Below, piece after piece: positions 1 to 7,419 of a stretch of DNA of 12,968 bases. Origin of the DNA: an uncultured Oscillospiraceae bacterium (GTDB lineage: Bacteria; Bacillota; Clostridia; Oscillospirales; Acutalibacteraceae); NCBI GenBank assembly GCA_902495835.1, contig CABUYS010000032.1, positions 1 to 12,968 of the forward strand. The letters run 5' to 3'. A model generated the notes under the pieces. That model worked only from the letters and a program-made list of their open reading frames with translations. It had not been told where the DNA came from and did not search any database. Each line of letters starts with the position of its first letter. Position 1 is the stretch's first letter. Both the position numbers and the translations under genes were made by a program.

Positions 1-399
1 CGAAAATGTAACAACTATTGAATTTCCCCATGCGCCGACACTGCTTGCCTCGATATCAATAATTCCTTCTTTACCTTCTTTGCAAGAAACTTTAGCAACG
101 GTTGCATCCGAAGGTGCTACACGCATAACATACGCTCTTGAGCCTCCATTAACAAAGAAATGATTTACTGCATGTGCCAAAAATCTGTAATCACCAAATT
201 CATTTTCATGCAAATAACCACCAAACTTGCGTTCAAAATCCGCAGGACCTGTAATAAAAACAGGCGCACCCGATACCGGACCTTTTTCCGCAACACCAAC
301 AAAACCTGCTGTGCTTGTCCCAACACCTTGCATAGGGGTAGGACCACTGTCAAATTCCTCAACATAGACTCCCGGAGATAAATACTCTGCCATAATCAT
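1..399 (-). CDS. Contractile tail sheath protein, N-terminal part (cut by left window edge)
   Basis: Reading the minus strand from 399 gives 133 open codons that run off the left edge, so only the N-terminus is present. The protein begins MIMAEYLSPGVYVEEF, followed by a GVGTSTAGFVGVAEKGP stretch, then FITGPADFERKFGGY, HFFVNGGSRAYVMRV and GAWGNSI. This is the conserved N-terminal layout of the tail sheath family (Pfam PF04984) found in contractile phage tails, tailocins and contractile injection systems. Sheath subunits polymerise around the inner tube and contract to drive it through a target envelope. The SPGVYVEE...GVGTS...GFVG...GP form resembles injection-system sheaths, such as those of Streptomyces-type systems, more than Bacillus PBSX-type sheaths, but this rests on memory of the families. 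Two starts are possible: ATG at 399 (AGGGA 6 nt upstream) or ATG at 393, which gives the usual MAEYLSPG start. An in-frame stop lies just upstream. Tube, baseplate and ATPase genes would be expected further left. Confidence 0.88.
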   Translation of the reverse strand, partial: MIMAEYLSPGVYVEEFDSGPTPMQGVGTSTAGFVGVAEKGPVSGAPVFITGPADFERKFGGYLHENEFGDYRFLAHAVNHFFVNGGSRAYVMRVAPSDATVAKVSCKEGKEGIIDIEASSVGAWGNSIVVTFS

Positions 400-595
400 C
401 TCGGTTCCCTACTAATAATTAGCAAGAACCCTTCAACTCCTTTCTGCAATAAAAAATATAGATTGGACTTAGTTTTACAGAGTATTTGCTCTAAAATAAT
501 TCAGAACTATACTTTATAAAACGAAAAGGGAATTCTCCCATTTATTAACATATAAAATAAGGAAATGAGCCTCATTTTATTGTTAAGCAAATTTA
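400..595. other. Intergenic leader of the sheath gene
   Basis: These 196 bases separate the charged-protein gene from the sheath gene. On the minus strand a 7-bp inverted repeat (AAATGAG/CTCATTT, 563-577) and a short GGGA/TCCC hairpin followed by TTTTCGTTTT (about 518-539) could weakly terminate transcription from the upstream gene. A strong Shine-Dalgarno-like AAAGGAG (437-443 on the minus strand) lies 37 nt before the first sheath ATG, too far to serve it. I see no consensus promoter. Confidence 0.4.
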
Positions 596-1570
596 TTAAC
601 TTTCCGAGTTCATTTTTATAAGAGTATTAATTATCTCTTCTAACTGCTCTTTTTTTAAAGACTTTAAATCTAAATCAGAAAATTCATCCGGAAACTCTTT
701 ATATCCTCTCTTTTTTAATATCCTTTTCAGTAGTTCCCTTAGTTCGACAATATCTAAATCGTGAATATCGGGATTAACTGAAAGCTCGACGATTCTCTTT
801 CTTCGAGATAGTGCGTCGTCTGAATCTACGTACTTTCTCAACTTTCCTTTTCTAAACTTGTTTACAAAATCGTCTATTTCTTTTAAAAAATCCAGATTAT
901 CTTCTTTCTTCTCTTCTTTTATATCTTCTATTTTTTCTATTTCTTCATCAATCTTAAATTCATTTACGCCGTTTTTGTTCCTCATATTGCGTAAATAATC
1001 TATTTTATCGTCTTCTTTTTTGTCTTGATAAAGAAGTTCTTCTTCTGTGTCTTTTACGCCATCGTTATCTTCTTCAAGCTTTTGAATATCGTCTTTATCT
1101 CTGGGGTCGAACTTAAAAGTCAGCGCACTGGATTTAAATTTTTTATTTTTTCCGTAAATAGGGCCTCCAAAGTAGGTGTTGGGGTTATTTATATTTTTTT
1201 CAGGGATATCATATGTGTCTTTTAAAGAATCCGGTACCAAAGAAAAAGCTATTGGACTGTTCTTTTTATACTTACTGTAACCCACCGCCATAGTTCCGAA
1301 CTTAGTTTCAAAAAAGCCCATATTATTAGGTGTTTCCTGATTTGTCTTCATAGACTTTGGAACAATTGAAGATATCTTTATATTTTTTTTCAAAAATTCA
1401 TATCTTTTTGAAAAGTCGGAATCACTGAAAACTTGTTCGTTATTCTCGTCCCACCAATTGGACTTATTAACCCCTGCGGGAATATCGGAAATATAATTAT
1501 CAAGCGTGTTTTCTTTTTTCTTTTTTAATTTTGACGATGATTTTTTTTTCTTATCCGCATACTTATCCAT
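596..1570 (-). CDS. Unknown highly charged 324-aa protein upstream of the sheath gene
   Basis: I do not recognise this protein. The ATG at 1570 has AAGGAG 9 nt upstream (1580-1585), so it should be well translated. The N-terminus (residues 7-20) is a Lys/Ser run with no hydrophobic segment, so there is no signal peptide or membrane anchor. Residues about 28-155 are mixed sequence with aromatic and Gly/Pro patches (NWWDE near 38-42, FGGPIYG near 134-140). Residues about 155-235 are very rich in Glu, Asp and Lys and look like disordered or coiled-coil segments. The C-terminus (about 258-320) has two similar short units, DLDIVELRELLKRI and DLDLKSLKKEQLEEII, which recall SAP/HeH or Rho-N helix-extension-helix folds; this is only a resemblance. 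The gene is co-oriented with the sheath gene 197 bases downstream. It could be a cargo, assembly or regulatory protein of the contractile system, or an unrelated accessory gene. Codon use is AT-rich like its neighbours. Confidence 0.75.
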   Translation of the reverse strand: MDKYADKKKKSSSKLKKKKENTLDNYISDIPAGVNKSNWWDENNEQVFSDSDFSKRYEFLKKNIKISSIVPKSMKTNQETPNNMGFFETKFGTMAVGYSKYKKNSPIAFSLVPDSLKDTYDIPEKNINNPNTYFGGPIYGKNKKFKSSALTFKFDPRDKDDIQKLEEDNDGVKDTEEELLYQDKKEDDKIDYLRNMRNKNGVNEFKIDEEIEKIEDIKEEKKEDNLDFLKEIDDFVNKFRKGKLRKYVDSDDALSRRKRIVELSVNPDIHDLDIVELRELLKRILKKRGYKEFPDEFSDLDLKSLKKEQLEEIINTLIKMNSES

Positions 1571-1880
1571 TAAAACCGGCTCCTTTTCCAGTTACACAAC
1601 AGTAATTTATTGAATGCTCTCATCTCCTTTCCGGCTTAAAATCTACTCAATTAAATCAACATTACTGTAAATTTTATTGATTAAATCTCAGTAGATAATA
1701 ATTTAACTACAAAAAATACCTATTATTATATTTTTTGTTGTAATTATAACACATATTGATATTATAGCAGGTTTTTTTGGCTTCTGCTATTAATTTACCA
1801 CTAAATAATTATTGAATTATTGTTATTTTATGTTGTTTTGTGTATAAAATTGCGATATTTGCAGCGTAAACAACGGTTAC
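1571..1880. other. Intergenic region between mazF and the charged-protein gene
   Basis: These 310 AT-rich bases hold the likely promoter region of the 324-aa gene. Two TATAAT boxes occur on the minus strand (1743-1748 and 1761-1766), both without a good -35. A 7-bp inverted repeat, ATAGCAG (1764-1770) and CTGCTAT (1784-1790), overlaps the second box and could be an operator. A second AAAGGAG (1624-1630 on the minus strand) lies 53 nt upstream of the 324-aa start. It is followed directly by a 17-codon reading frame (1623-1570 on the minus strand) whose TAA overlaps the ATG of the 324-aa gene. No clear terminator follows mazF. Confidence 0.4.
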
Positions 1881-2246
1881 TTAGTATGTAAAGCCATTAT
1901 TTACAGGTAATCCAAAGCTCACAGACAATCCTCTGTTCACGTCTTTCATTGCTCTGCTACTTATAGACCCTCTTTTTTCTTTCAAACGTTTTTTATCCAG
2001 CGTCCGAATTTGTTCCAAAAGAACCACGGAATCTTTGGCAAGTCCACTACCACCGGAAGATAAATTTATATGAGTGGGAAGTGTGTTTTTCGTTTCCTGG
2101 CTTGTAATGGCAGCAGCTATAACCGTCGGACTGTATTTATTACCAACATTATTTTGAACTATCAAAACCGGCCTTACGCCTCCTTGTTCGGAACCTACGA
2201 CAGGACTTAAATCGGCGTAAAAAATATCTCCTCTTTTAATTTCCAT
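1881..2246 (-). CDS. mazF: MazF/EndoA-type mRNA interferase toxin
   Basis: This 121-aa protein matches the Firmicute EndoA/MazF family (about 116 aa) along its whole length: KRGDIFYADLSPVVGSEQGG, then RPVLIVQNNVGNKYSPT, AAITSQ, LPTHI, DSVVLLEQIRTLDKKRL. MazF cleaves single-stranded mRNA at short specific sites and is held inactive by MazE. Starting at ATG 2246 puts Arg25 and Thr48, the residues important for catalysis in the Bacillus enzyme, at exactly those numbers. A GTG at 2258 would add four residues but its GGAG lies only about 2 nt away, so I prefer the ATG. No MazE-like gene and no alr gene lie upstream; the preceding roughly 700 bases carry no convincing open frame. The toxin may be controlled by an unlinked antitoxin, or by one too short or diverged for me to see. 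Confidence 0.93.
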   Translation of the reverse strand: MEIKRGDIFYADLSPVVGSEQGGVRPVLIVQNNVGNKYSPTVIAAAITSQETKNTLPTHINLSSGGSGLAKDSVVLLEQIRTLDKKRLKEKRGSISSRAMKDVNRGLSVSFGLPVNNGFTY

Positions 2247-2964
2247 AAAAAAACTCACTCTCCGTAAATATTTTAATAAGAGTAGTTTTAGCCAATTTTA
2301 TTATTTTTAATCACTTGTATATAAATAAATATCTTCCGAAACATTTAATGATTTTATATAAATTTTTAAACACCAAAATATGTTAAATATACGAGTACTA
2401 TGTATTTTGTTCAAAAAATTCATTACCTACAAATCATAAGTAATGAATTTTCTTCTAAAGTTATTCAATTTGATATTATAAATTTTTTACAATAATAATA
2501 ATAATCACACCTAAGAAATATGGTATAAAAAGCTCTACAAAAGCATAAAACCGCCGTCATCTTCGGACGTATAATTTTTTCACTACATTCAAGATTAAAA
2601 GAGCTGCCGCCTAAAAAAGGAGGCTGAGTCAAATAAATTTAATCGAACATTTTTTGTCACGCTTTAACAGGTTTATGTTCTTTTACCAAATTTGCATTTT
2701 TACCCGATACGTCTGAATAATATCCTCTGAACTGAAATTTTCGATTTTTGTATACAAATTTCATATTTACAAATCTCTAAAATATCATTAAACTGCTTTT
2801 TTGCGATAAATTCTCTTTGCCGTTTACTTTGAGTGTTTTCCTTTTTATTTTTTAGTAATTTACAGACTACCGGTCTATTTAACATAAATTTAAGTTTTTG
2901 CTTCTATTACACCTCTTAAGCTTTACCAAGCTACACAGCTATCGCTTGGTTTTCTATATACAAT
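2247..2964. other. Gene-poor intergenic stretch upstream of mazF
   Basis: About 700 AT-rich bases with no convincing gene. A 61-codon frame (2700-2885, minus) lacks a ribosome binding site and recognisable domains. The stretch holds the hairpin at 2415-2451 (listed separately), an imperfect GC-rich hairpin (GCCGCCT/AGGAGGC, 2606-2624) and a 7-bp inverted repeat ACCAAGC/GCTTGGT (2925-2931 and 2944-2950) followed by TTTTC on the plus strand. The GC-rich island near 2545-2630 differs from its surroundings and may be the remnant of a mobile element or a small RNA. I cannot decide which. Confidence 0.4.
2410..2451 (-). terminator. Terminator-like perfect 12-bp hairpin
   Basis: AAAATTCATTAC (2415-2426) and GTAATGAATTTT (2440-2451) are perfect inverted repeats around a 13-nt loop. 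Read on the minus strand the stem runs into TTTTTT, as in an intrinsic terminator. The stem is AT-rich, so it would be a weak one. No gene lies upstream of it on the minus strand after the rplI terminator, so it either ends an unannotated transcript or has another role. Confidence 0.45.
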
Positions 2965-3005
2965 AAAAAACTTGCGTCCTGAATAATAAACAGAACACAA
3001 GTTTT
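2963..3005 (-). terminator. Rho-independent terminator of the rnj-gdpP-rplI operon
   Basis: On the minus strand AAAACTTGTGTTCTG pairs with CAGGACGCAAGTTTT (15 bp including two G-U pairs; arms at 2991-3005 and 2967-2981) around a 9-nt loop, followed by a T-run. It begins 21 nt after the rplI stop codon. The two C-A mismatches on the plus strand show that it is built for minus-strand transcription. Confidence 0.88.
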
Positions 3006-3026
3006 AAAAATCAAATTTCTAAAAAA

Positions 3027-3473
3027 CTATTCTCCTACAACCATAACCAACATTTCAGCGACTATTTCGGGATAAAGTTTAATGGTAATTTTGTATGTAC
3101 CGAAAGATTTTATTTCTTCTTCCAAATAAATTTTTTTCTTATTAACAACTACATTGTAAATTTCTTTTATTTTATCGGCTATTTCTTGATTTGTGACAGA
3201 ACCGAATAACTTACCGCTTTCACCTGCTTTAGACAGCACTTTCACAGTTTTTTCATTTATAATTTCATAATTTTTGAACGCTTCTTGTCTTTCCAATTCT
3301 TTCTTTCTTGCACACGATGCTTTTTCGTTTTCAAGCTCGCTTAGAGATTTTGCGTTAGCCTCTTTAGCAAGTCCTTTCGGAATCAAAAAGTTTCTTGCGT
3401 ATCCGTCGGAAACTTCTTTAACCTCGCCTTTTTTTCCGGTTCCTCTTACATCACTTAATAAAATAACTTTCAT
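3027..3473 (-). CDS. rplI: 50S ribosomal protein L9
   Basis: The 148-aa product is a full-length L9 (bacterial L9 is about 148-150 aa), which binds domain V of 23S rRNA at the base of the L1 stalk. The N-terminal domain has MKVILLSDVRGTGKKGEV, then VSDGYARNFLIPKGLA. A charged connecting helix follows (about residues 41-75), then the C-terminal domain with GKLFGSVTNQEIAD near 87-100. The ATG has AGGGAG overlapping the end of gdpP, and only 3 bases separate the gdpP stop from this start, so the two are translationally linked. In many Firmicutes dnaB follows gdpP-rplI, but here a strong terminator comes straight after L9. Confidence 0.98.
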   Translation of the reverse strand: MKVILLSDVRGTGKKGEVKEVSDGYARNFLIPKGLAKEANAKSLSELENEKASCARKKELERQEAFKNYEIINEKTVKVLSKAGESGKLFGSVTNQEIADKIKEIYNVVVNKKKIYLEEEIKSFGTYKITIKLYPEIVAEMLVMVVGE

Positions 3474-3476
3474 TTT

Positions 3477-5429
3477 TTACTCTCCCTTTTTGTTTAAATT
3501 GTTCGCCTTTATGGCCTCAATAAGCTTTTGCTCTGCCTCATGAATATCTACGTTTTCAATTTGGGCGGCAGCCATGGTTTGATGACCTCCTCCTCCCAAA
3601 GCCTCCATAATTGTTTGAACGTTTATATCTCCGAGCGAACGCGCTGAAATATTAATTTGATTTTCACCTTGAAATAAAACAAACGAAGCTTTTATATTTT
3701 TAACGTTCAGCAATTCATCAGCCGCTTGAGCACAAGACATACGAGAATTTTTATTATATTCATCTAACCACGCTACGGCGCAATTGTCAATAACTTTTGC
3801 GTTTTCTATTATACGACATTTTAATCTATAACTTTCAATCGAACCTGCAAACATTTGTTTTACTTCGGATATATCGGCACCTTTTTTTCTAAGATAAGCA
3901 GCAGCTTCAAATGTTCTGACTCCTGCTTTAAGTGAAAAATTTTTAGTATCTAAAGCAATTCCTGCCAAAAGACATTCCGCTTCGTATTTGTTTAAATATT
4001 TATCTCCCATGTACTGAATTAGTTCCGTAACCATTTCACATGCGGAAGATGCCGAAGGTTCGTGATAAAATATAACCGCATTATCTATTTTACTTACAGT
4101 TAACCGATGGTGGTCTATCACGGCAATATTATTGCTCATGCGATACAAATCCAAACTTTCTAAAAAATTCAAAGAATGAGTATCTGCTATTATCAAAAGC
4201 GAATTATCGGTTATCATTGACTGTGCTTGAGAAGGGGAAATAAAAACTCGACTAGATGTAGATTTTTCAATGTGAGAAATAGCCGCCGATGCCATAGAAT
4301 CATTTCTGTTCACAACAACGAAAGAATTTTTCTTAAGATGTCTGCACACTCCCCAAAGTGCACATGACGCCCCTATACTGTCAAAATCAGAATATTTGTG
4401 ACCCATTATAAATACAGAATCAACAGATTTTATTTTTTCCAGTAAAGTTGAAGCTACAACTCGTGTTCGTACCTTGCTGCGTTTTTCTATTTCTTGAGAA
4501 GTACCTCCGAAAAATTCATATGAAGTTTTTCCTTTAACAGCAACCTGGTCTCCGCCTCGTCCTAAAGACATATCCAGTGCATTTTTTGCTTCGTCTTTGG
4601 CTTTTCGTAAGTTTTCCGCTCCTCGACTTATCCCTATAGATACCGTAGCATATCTATGCTCATCTATTCTTGCGGTATGAATTTTGTCAATTATTTTAAA
4701 TTTATCGGATATAAATTTTTTTAAATATCTTTCTTCAAAAACAATAAAATACCTTCCGCTGCTGAGTTTTTTAAATATTCCTTCGGATTTTAAAATCCAT
4801 TCTCTCAACATTCCTTCAACGGCTACTGAAATTTGAGAATTTTGTTCATCGGTTGCATATCTGTAAAGTTCATCTTTGTTGTCAAACATTATGAATCCCA
4901 CGCACAGACGTGTATCACTGTATTTCTTTTTTAAAATTTTATAATCGGTAATATCCGTAAAATACAAAACTATAAATTTGTTGTTTTTTTTAGAGCAAAC
5001 TTTAAAGCTTTTTCCGTTAAACATGATTGAACCTGTTTTGTTTTTTACTATGTCTGAAAAAACACCACTGTAATTATTGAAAAAATCTATCGAATTCAGC
5101 CTATCAATAAATATTTTTCTGAAACTTTCATTAAAAAAAACCATATTATAGGGTTCTTCTGAATTAAGTATAACAACAGGAGAAGGCACTTCGTTTATTA
5201 AACTTTTTTCATCTTCATCAATCATATTTTTTATATCTTTAGAAATGTTAAATAAATAGTTCTCGTAGTTTTTCATAACAAAAAATGTCATTGCCGCCAA
5301 AACTGCAATAATTGACATATTAATTATCGATAAAACAAAACTAAAAGGTATAATTGCCAAATTCATAATAAAAAGTAATGTAAACATAAAAAATAAAATC
5401 ATGTACAATGAGTTTTTATTTATATTCAA
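3477..5429 (-). CDS. gdpP: GdpP-type c-di-AMP phosphodiesterase (PAS-like, degenerate GGDEF, DHH/DHHA1)
   Basis: GdpP hydrolyses cyclic di-AMP to pApA at the membrane and so affects potassium and osmotic balance, cell-wall stress and beta-lactam tolerance. With a TTG start at 5429 the protein has 650 aa (Bacillus GdpP about 659). Two membrane segments lie near residues 8-27 and 33-53, a PAS-like region near 80-165, and a degenerate GGDEF near 175-300 with LGRGGDQVAV in place of an active site. The DHH domain has GHKYSDFDS (343-351), IADTH, IDHHR (DHH at 439-441) and ALDTKN. The DHHA1 domain ends with GGGGHQ (612-617). All metal-binding residues expected of the family are present. I chose the TTG because AAGGAG (5439-5444) sits exactly 9 nt upstream; a GTG at 5498 would add 23 residues but its GGAG is 13 nt away. 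The gene lies between RNase J and rplI in one operon. Confidence 0.95.
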   Translation of the reverse strand: MNINKNSLYMILFFMFTLLFIMNLAIIPFSFVLSIINMSIIAVLAAMTFFVMKNYENYLFNISKDIKNMIDEDEKSLINEVPSPVVILNSEEPYNMVFFNESFRKIFIDRLNSIDFFNNYSGVFSDIVKNKTGSIMFNGKSFKVCSKKNNKFIVLYFTDITDYKILKKKYSDTRLCVGFIMFDNKDELYRYATDEQNSQISVAVEGMLREWILKSEGIFKKLSSGRYFIVFEERYLKKFISDKFKIIDKIHTARIDEHRYATVSIGISRGAENLRKAKDEAKNALDMSLGRGGDQVAVKGKTSYEFFGGTSQEIEKRSKVRTRVVASTLLEKIKSVDSVFIMGHKYSDFDSIGASCALWGVCRHLKKNSFVVVNRNDSMASAAISHIEKSTSSRVFISPSQAQSMITDNSLLIIADTHSLNFLESLDLYRMSNNIAVIDHHRLTVSKIDNAVIFYHEPSASSACEMVTELIQYMGDKYLNKYEAECLLAGIALDTKNFSLKAGVRTFEAAAYLRKKGADISEVKQMFAGSIESYRLKCRIIENAKVIDNCAVAWLDEYNKNSRMSCAQAADELLNVKNIKASFVLFQGENQINISARSLGDINVQTIMEALGGGGHQTMAAAQIENVDIHEAEQKLIEAIKANNLNKKGE

Positions 5430-5547
5430 AAGTACCCACTCCTTAAAAAAACCGGAATAAAATTCCCTGTAATTATAACTTAAATTAATTATACTCACAA
5501 ATCGAATTTTTCTCCAGTTTTTTATAAAATCTATTTATTTAAAAATT

Positions 5548-7419
5548 TTAAATTTCCATAATTATTGGTAAAATAACGGGATTTCTGCGTGTGCGATTAT
5601 GAAACAATCTGTAAAGTTCATCTCTTACTTTTGTTTTCATCATACTCCAATCACGCATTTTGCTGTCTGCACATTCTTCAAGGACTCTAAGAGAAACTCT
5701 GCGTGCTTCTTCCATTAAATGCTCCGATTCTCTGACATACACAAAACCTCTCGACACAATATCCGGCCCTGCAATAACGTGTTTGTCAGACGAATCCAAA
5801 GTTGCAACCAGTACAATAAGTCCGTCTTCTCCCAAATGTTTTCGGTCACGAAGTACTATACTTCCGACGTCGCCTACTCCGATTCCGTCAACTAATACTA
5901 GCTCAAGCGGTATTTGACCTATTTTTTTCATATGAGTTTTGCTTATTTCCAAAACATCGCCTGTATCTCCGACAAACACATTGCTTTCCGGCATACCCAT
6001 AGAAGTCGCAAGAGAAGCGTGTTTAACTAAATGTCTGCGTTCACCGTGAACAGGTATAAAATACTTGGGTTTTATTATTCCTTGCATTATTTTGAGCTCT
6101 TCTTGGCAAGCGTGGCCTGAAACGTGTGTTTCATACATTGATTCATAAACCACTTCACAACCGAGTTTCATCAGTTCGTTTACTACCGTTCCGACCGTTT
6201 TTTCATTTCCGGGTATAGGAGTTGCCGATATTATTATAAAATCTTCGGGTCCTACATCAACTTTTTTATGTTCCGAGAAAGCCATCCTATGAAGTGCAGA
6301 CATCGGTTCGCCTTGACTGCCGGTAGTTACCAAAACAACTTCGTTTTTAGCGTACTTGGTTATCAAATCTATATCGATTATCGTTCCTGTCGGAACATCC
6401 AAATAATTCATTTGCTGAGCTATGGTTACGTAATTAAGCATACTACGACCGGAAAATGCTACTTTTTTTCCGTAATTAGCGGCACAATTTATAATCTGCT
6501 GAATGCGTCCTATGTTCGATGCAAATGTAGCTATTATTATTCTTTTATCTTTAGCTTTTATAAAAAGACGCTCAAAAGATTCGTCAATTTTCTTTTCGGT
6601 GGAAGTGTACCCGGGTCTCTCGGCATTCGTGGAATCGGCCAACAACGCAAGTACGCCTTCTTTTCCAAGTTCTGCAAATCTTGCAAGATTTATCATCTCT
6701 CCGCGAGAAGGTGTGCAGTCTATTTTAAAATCTCCAGTATGAACAATCGTTCCTGCGGGTGAATGTATTGCAAGTGCCGCAGCGTCGGGAATCGAGTGAT
6801 TTACATTAATAAATTCAATATCCATGCATCCCAATCTCACGTGTTCGCCTGTCGTAACAGTAGTCAATTTGGTGCTTCCCAATAGACGGTTTTCTTTAAG
6901 TTTTCCTGTTATCAAACCTATTGTGAGAGGAGTTGCATAAATAGGAACGTTTATTTTATTGAGAAGATAAGGAATAGCTCCGATATGGTCTTCGTGTCCA
7001 TGAGTAATCACCAAACCTCTTATCTTATCTTTATTAGCTTCGAGATAAGAAAAGTCCGGTATAACCAAATCCACTCCCAACATTTCTCCGTCGGGAAATG
7101 ACATTCCGCAATCTACAATTACAATATCGTTATTGCACTCAAAAGCAGTTATATTTTTGCCTATTTGATTAAGCCCTCCCAAGAATACTATTTTCATATT
7201 CTTGGCGTTTCTAAAATTATTTGATTGCCTGTGACTCCTAGAATTTTTCGAATAAGACATTTTACCTTTTTCGGAAACGTTTTCGGATTTAGAATTTAAA
7301 GGTGAATTTACCGCACTGTTTGTGCTATAATTTTTAGCGATTGGTTTTTTTCCTTTCGTATTTTGAATCGTTCTTTTTACAGGTTTTTTTTGATTTTCGT
7401 TAGACGTATTTTCATTCAA
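5548..7419 (-). CDS. rnj: Ribonuclease J (metallo-beta-lactamase/beta-CASP family)
   Basis: RNase J is the main 5'-to-3' exonuclease and endonuclease of Firmicute mRNA decay and rRNA maturation. The 623-aa protein has a metallo-beta-lactamase core starting at FLGGLNQIGKN (79-89), the zinc motif HGHEDH (140-145), NHSIPD (208-213) and HTGD (227-230). The beta-CASP part carries TTGSQGEPMSAL (365-376), VSGHA (433-437) and PVHGE (456-460), followed by the C-terminal domain. The first 74 residues are an Asn/Lys/Ser-rich, basic, low-complexity tail that standard RNase J1 (about 555 aa) lacks. The start is a TTG at 7419, with a perfect AGGAGG (7428-7433) 8 nt upstream; a nearby ATG at 7415 is out of frame. 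Translation from Met75 would give a tail-free protein, but the ribosome binding site favours the long form. Whether it is J1 or J2 cannot be told from the sequence alone. Confidence 0.97.
   Translation of the reverse strand: MNENTSNENQKKPVKRTIQNTKGKKPIAKNYSTNSAVNSPLNSKSENVSEKGKMSYSKNSRSHRQSNNFRNAKNMKIVFLGGLNQIGKNITAFECNNDIVIVDCGMSFPDGEMLGVDLVIPDFSYLEANKDKIRGLVITHGHEDHIGAIPYLLNKINVPIYATPLTIGLITGKLKENRLLGSTKLTTVTTGEHVRLGCMDIEFINVNHSIPDAAALAIHSPAGTIVHTGDFKIDCTPSRGEMINLARFAELGKEGVLALLADSTNAERPGYTSTEKKIDESFERLFIKAKDKRIIIATFASNIGRIQQIINCAANYGKKVAFSGRSMLNYVTIAQQMNYLDVPTGTIIDIDLITKYAKNEVVLVTTGSQGEPMSALHRMAFSEHKKVDVGPEDFIIISATPIPGNEKTVGTVVNELMKLGCEVVYESMYETHVSGHACQEELKIMQGIIKPKYFIPVHGERRHLVKHASLATSMGMPESNVFVGDTGDVLEISKTHMKKIGQIPLELVLVDGIGVGDVGSIVLRDRKHLGEDGLIVLVATLDSSDKHVIAGPDIVSRGFVYVRESEHLMEEARRVSLRVLEECADSKMRDWSMMKTKVRDELYRLFHNRTRRNPVILPIIMEI

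Noticed and set aside
160..381. Plus-strand 73-codon frame within the sheath gene
   Set aside because: It lies opposite the sheath coding frame, which has a clear family match; the plus frame has no ribosome binding site or recognisable domain.
2247..2258. Upstream GTG start for mazF
   Set aside because: The Shine-Dalgarno sequence would be only 2 nt away, and family alignment with Arg25/Thr48 numbering supports the ATG at 2246.
2476..2556. Short hydrophobic minus-strand reading frame (FIPYFLGVIIIIIV) resembling a small membrane toxin
   Set aside because: A stop codon lies directly upstream and there is no start codon at a suitable place; the Ile run comes from an ATT repeat.
2606..2624. 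GC-rich hairpin GCCGCCT/AGGAGGC as a terminator
   Set aside because: The stem has a central mismatch on either strand and no U-run follows.
2700..2885. 61-codon minus-strand frame as a possible MazE-like antitoxin
   Set aside because: Basic low-complexity product, no ribosome binding site at a proper distance, no MazE-type features, and more than 450 bases from mazF.
2925..2950. ACCAAGC/GCTTGGT inverted repeat followed by TTTTC as a plus-strand terminator
   Set aside because: No plus-strand gene lies upstream, and the tail is short; left as an unexplained repeat.
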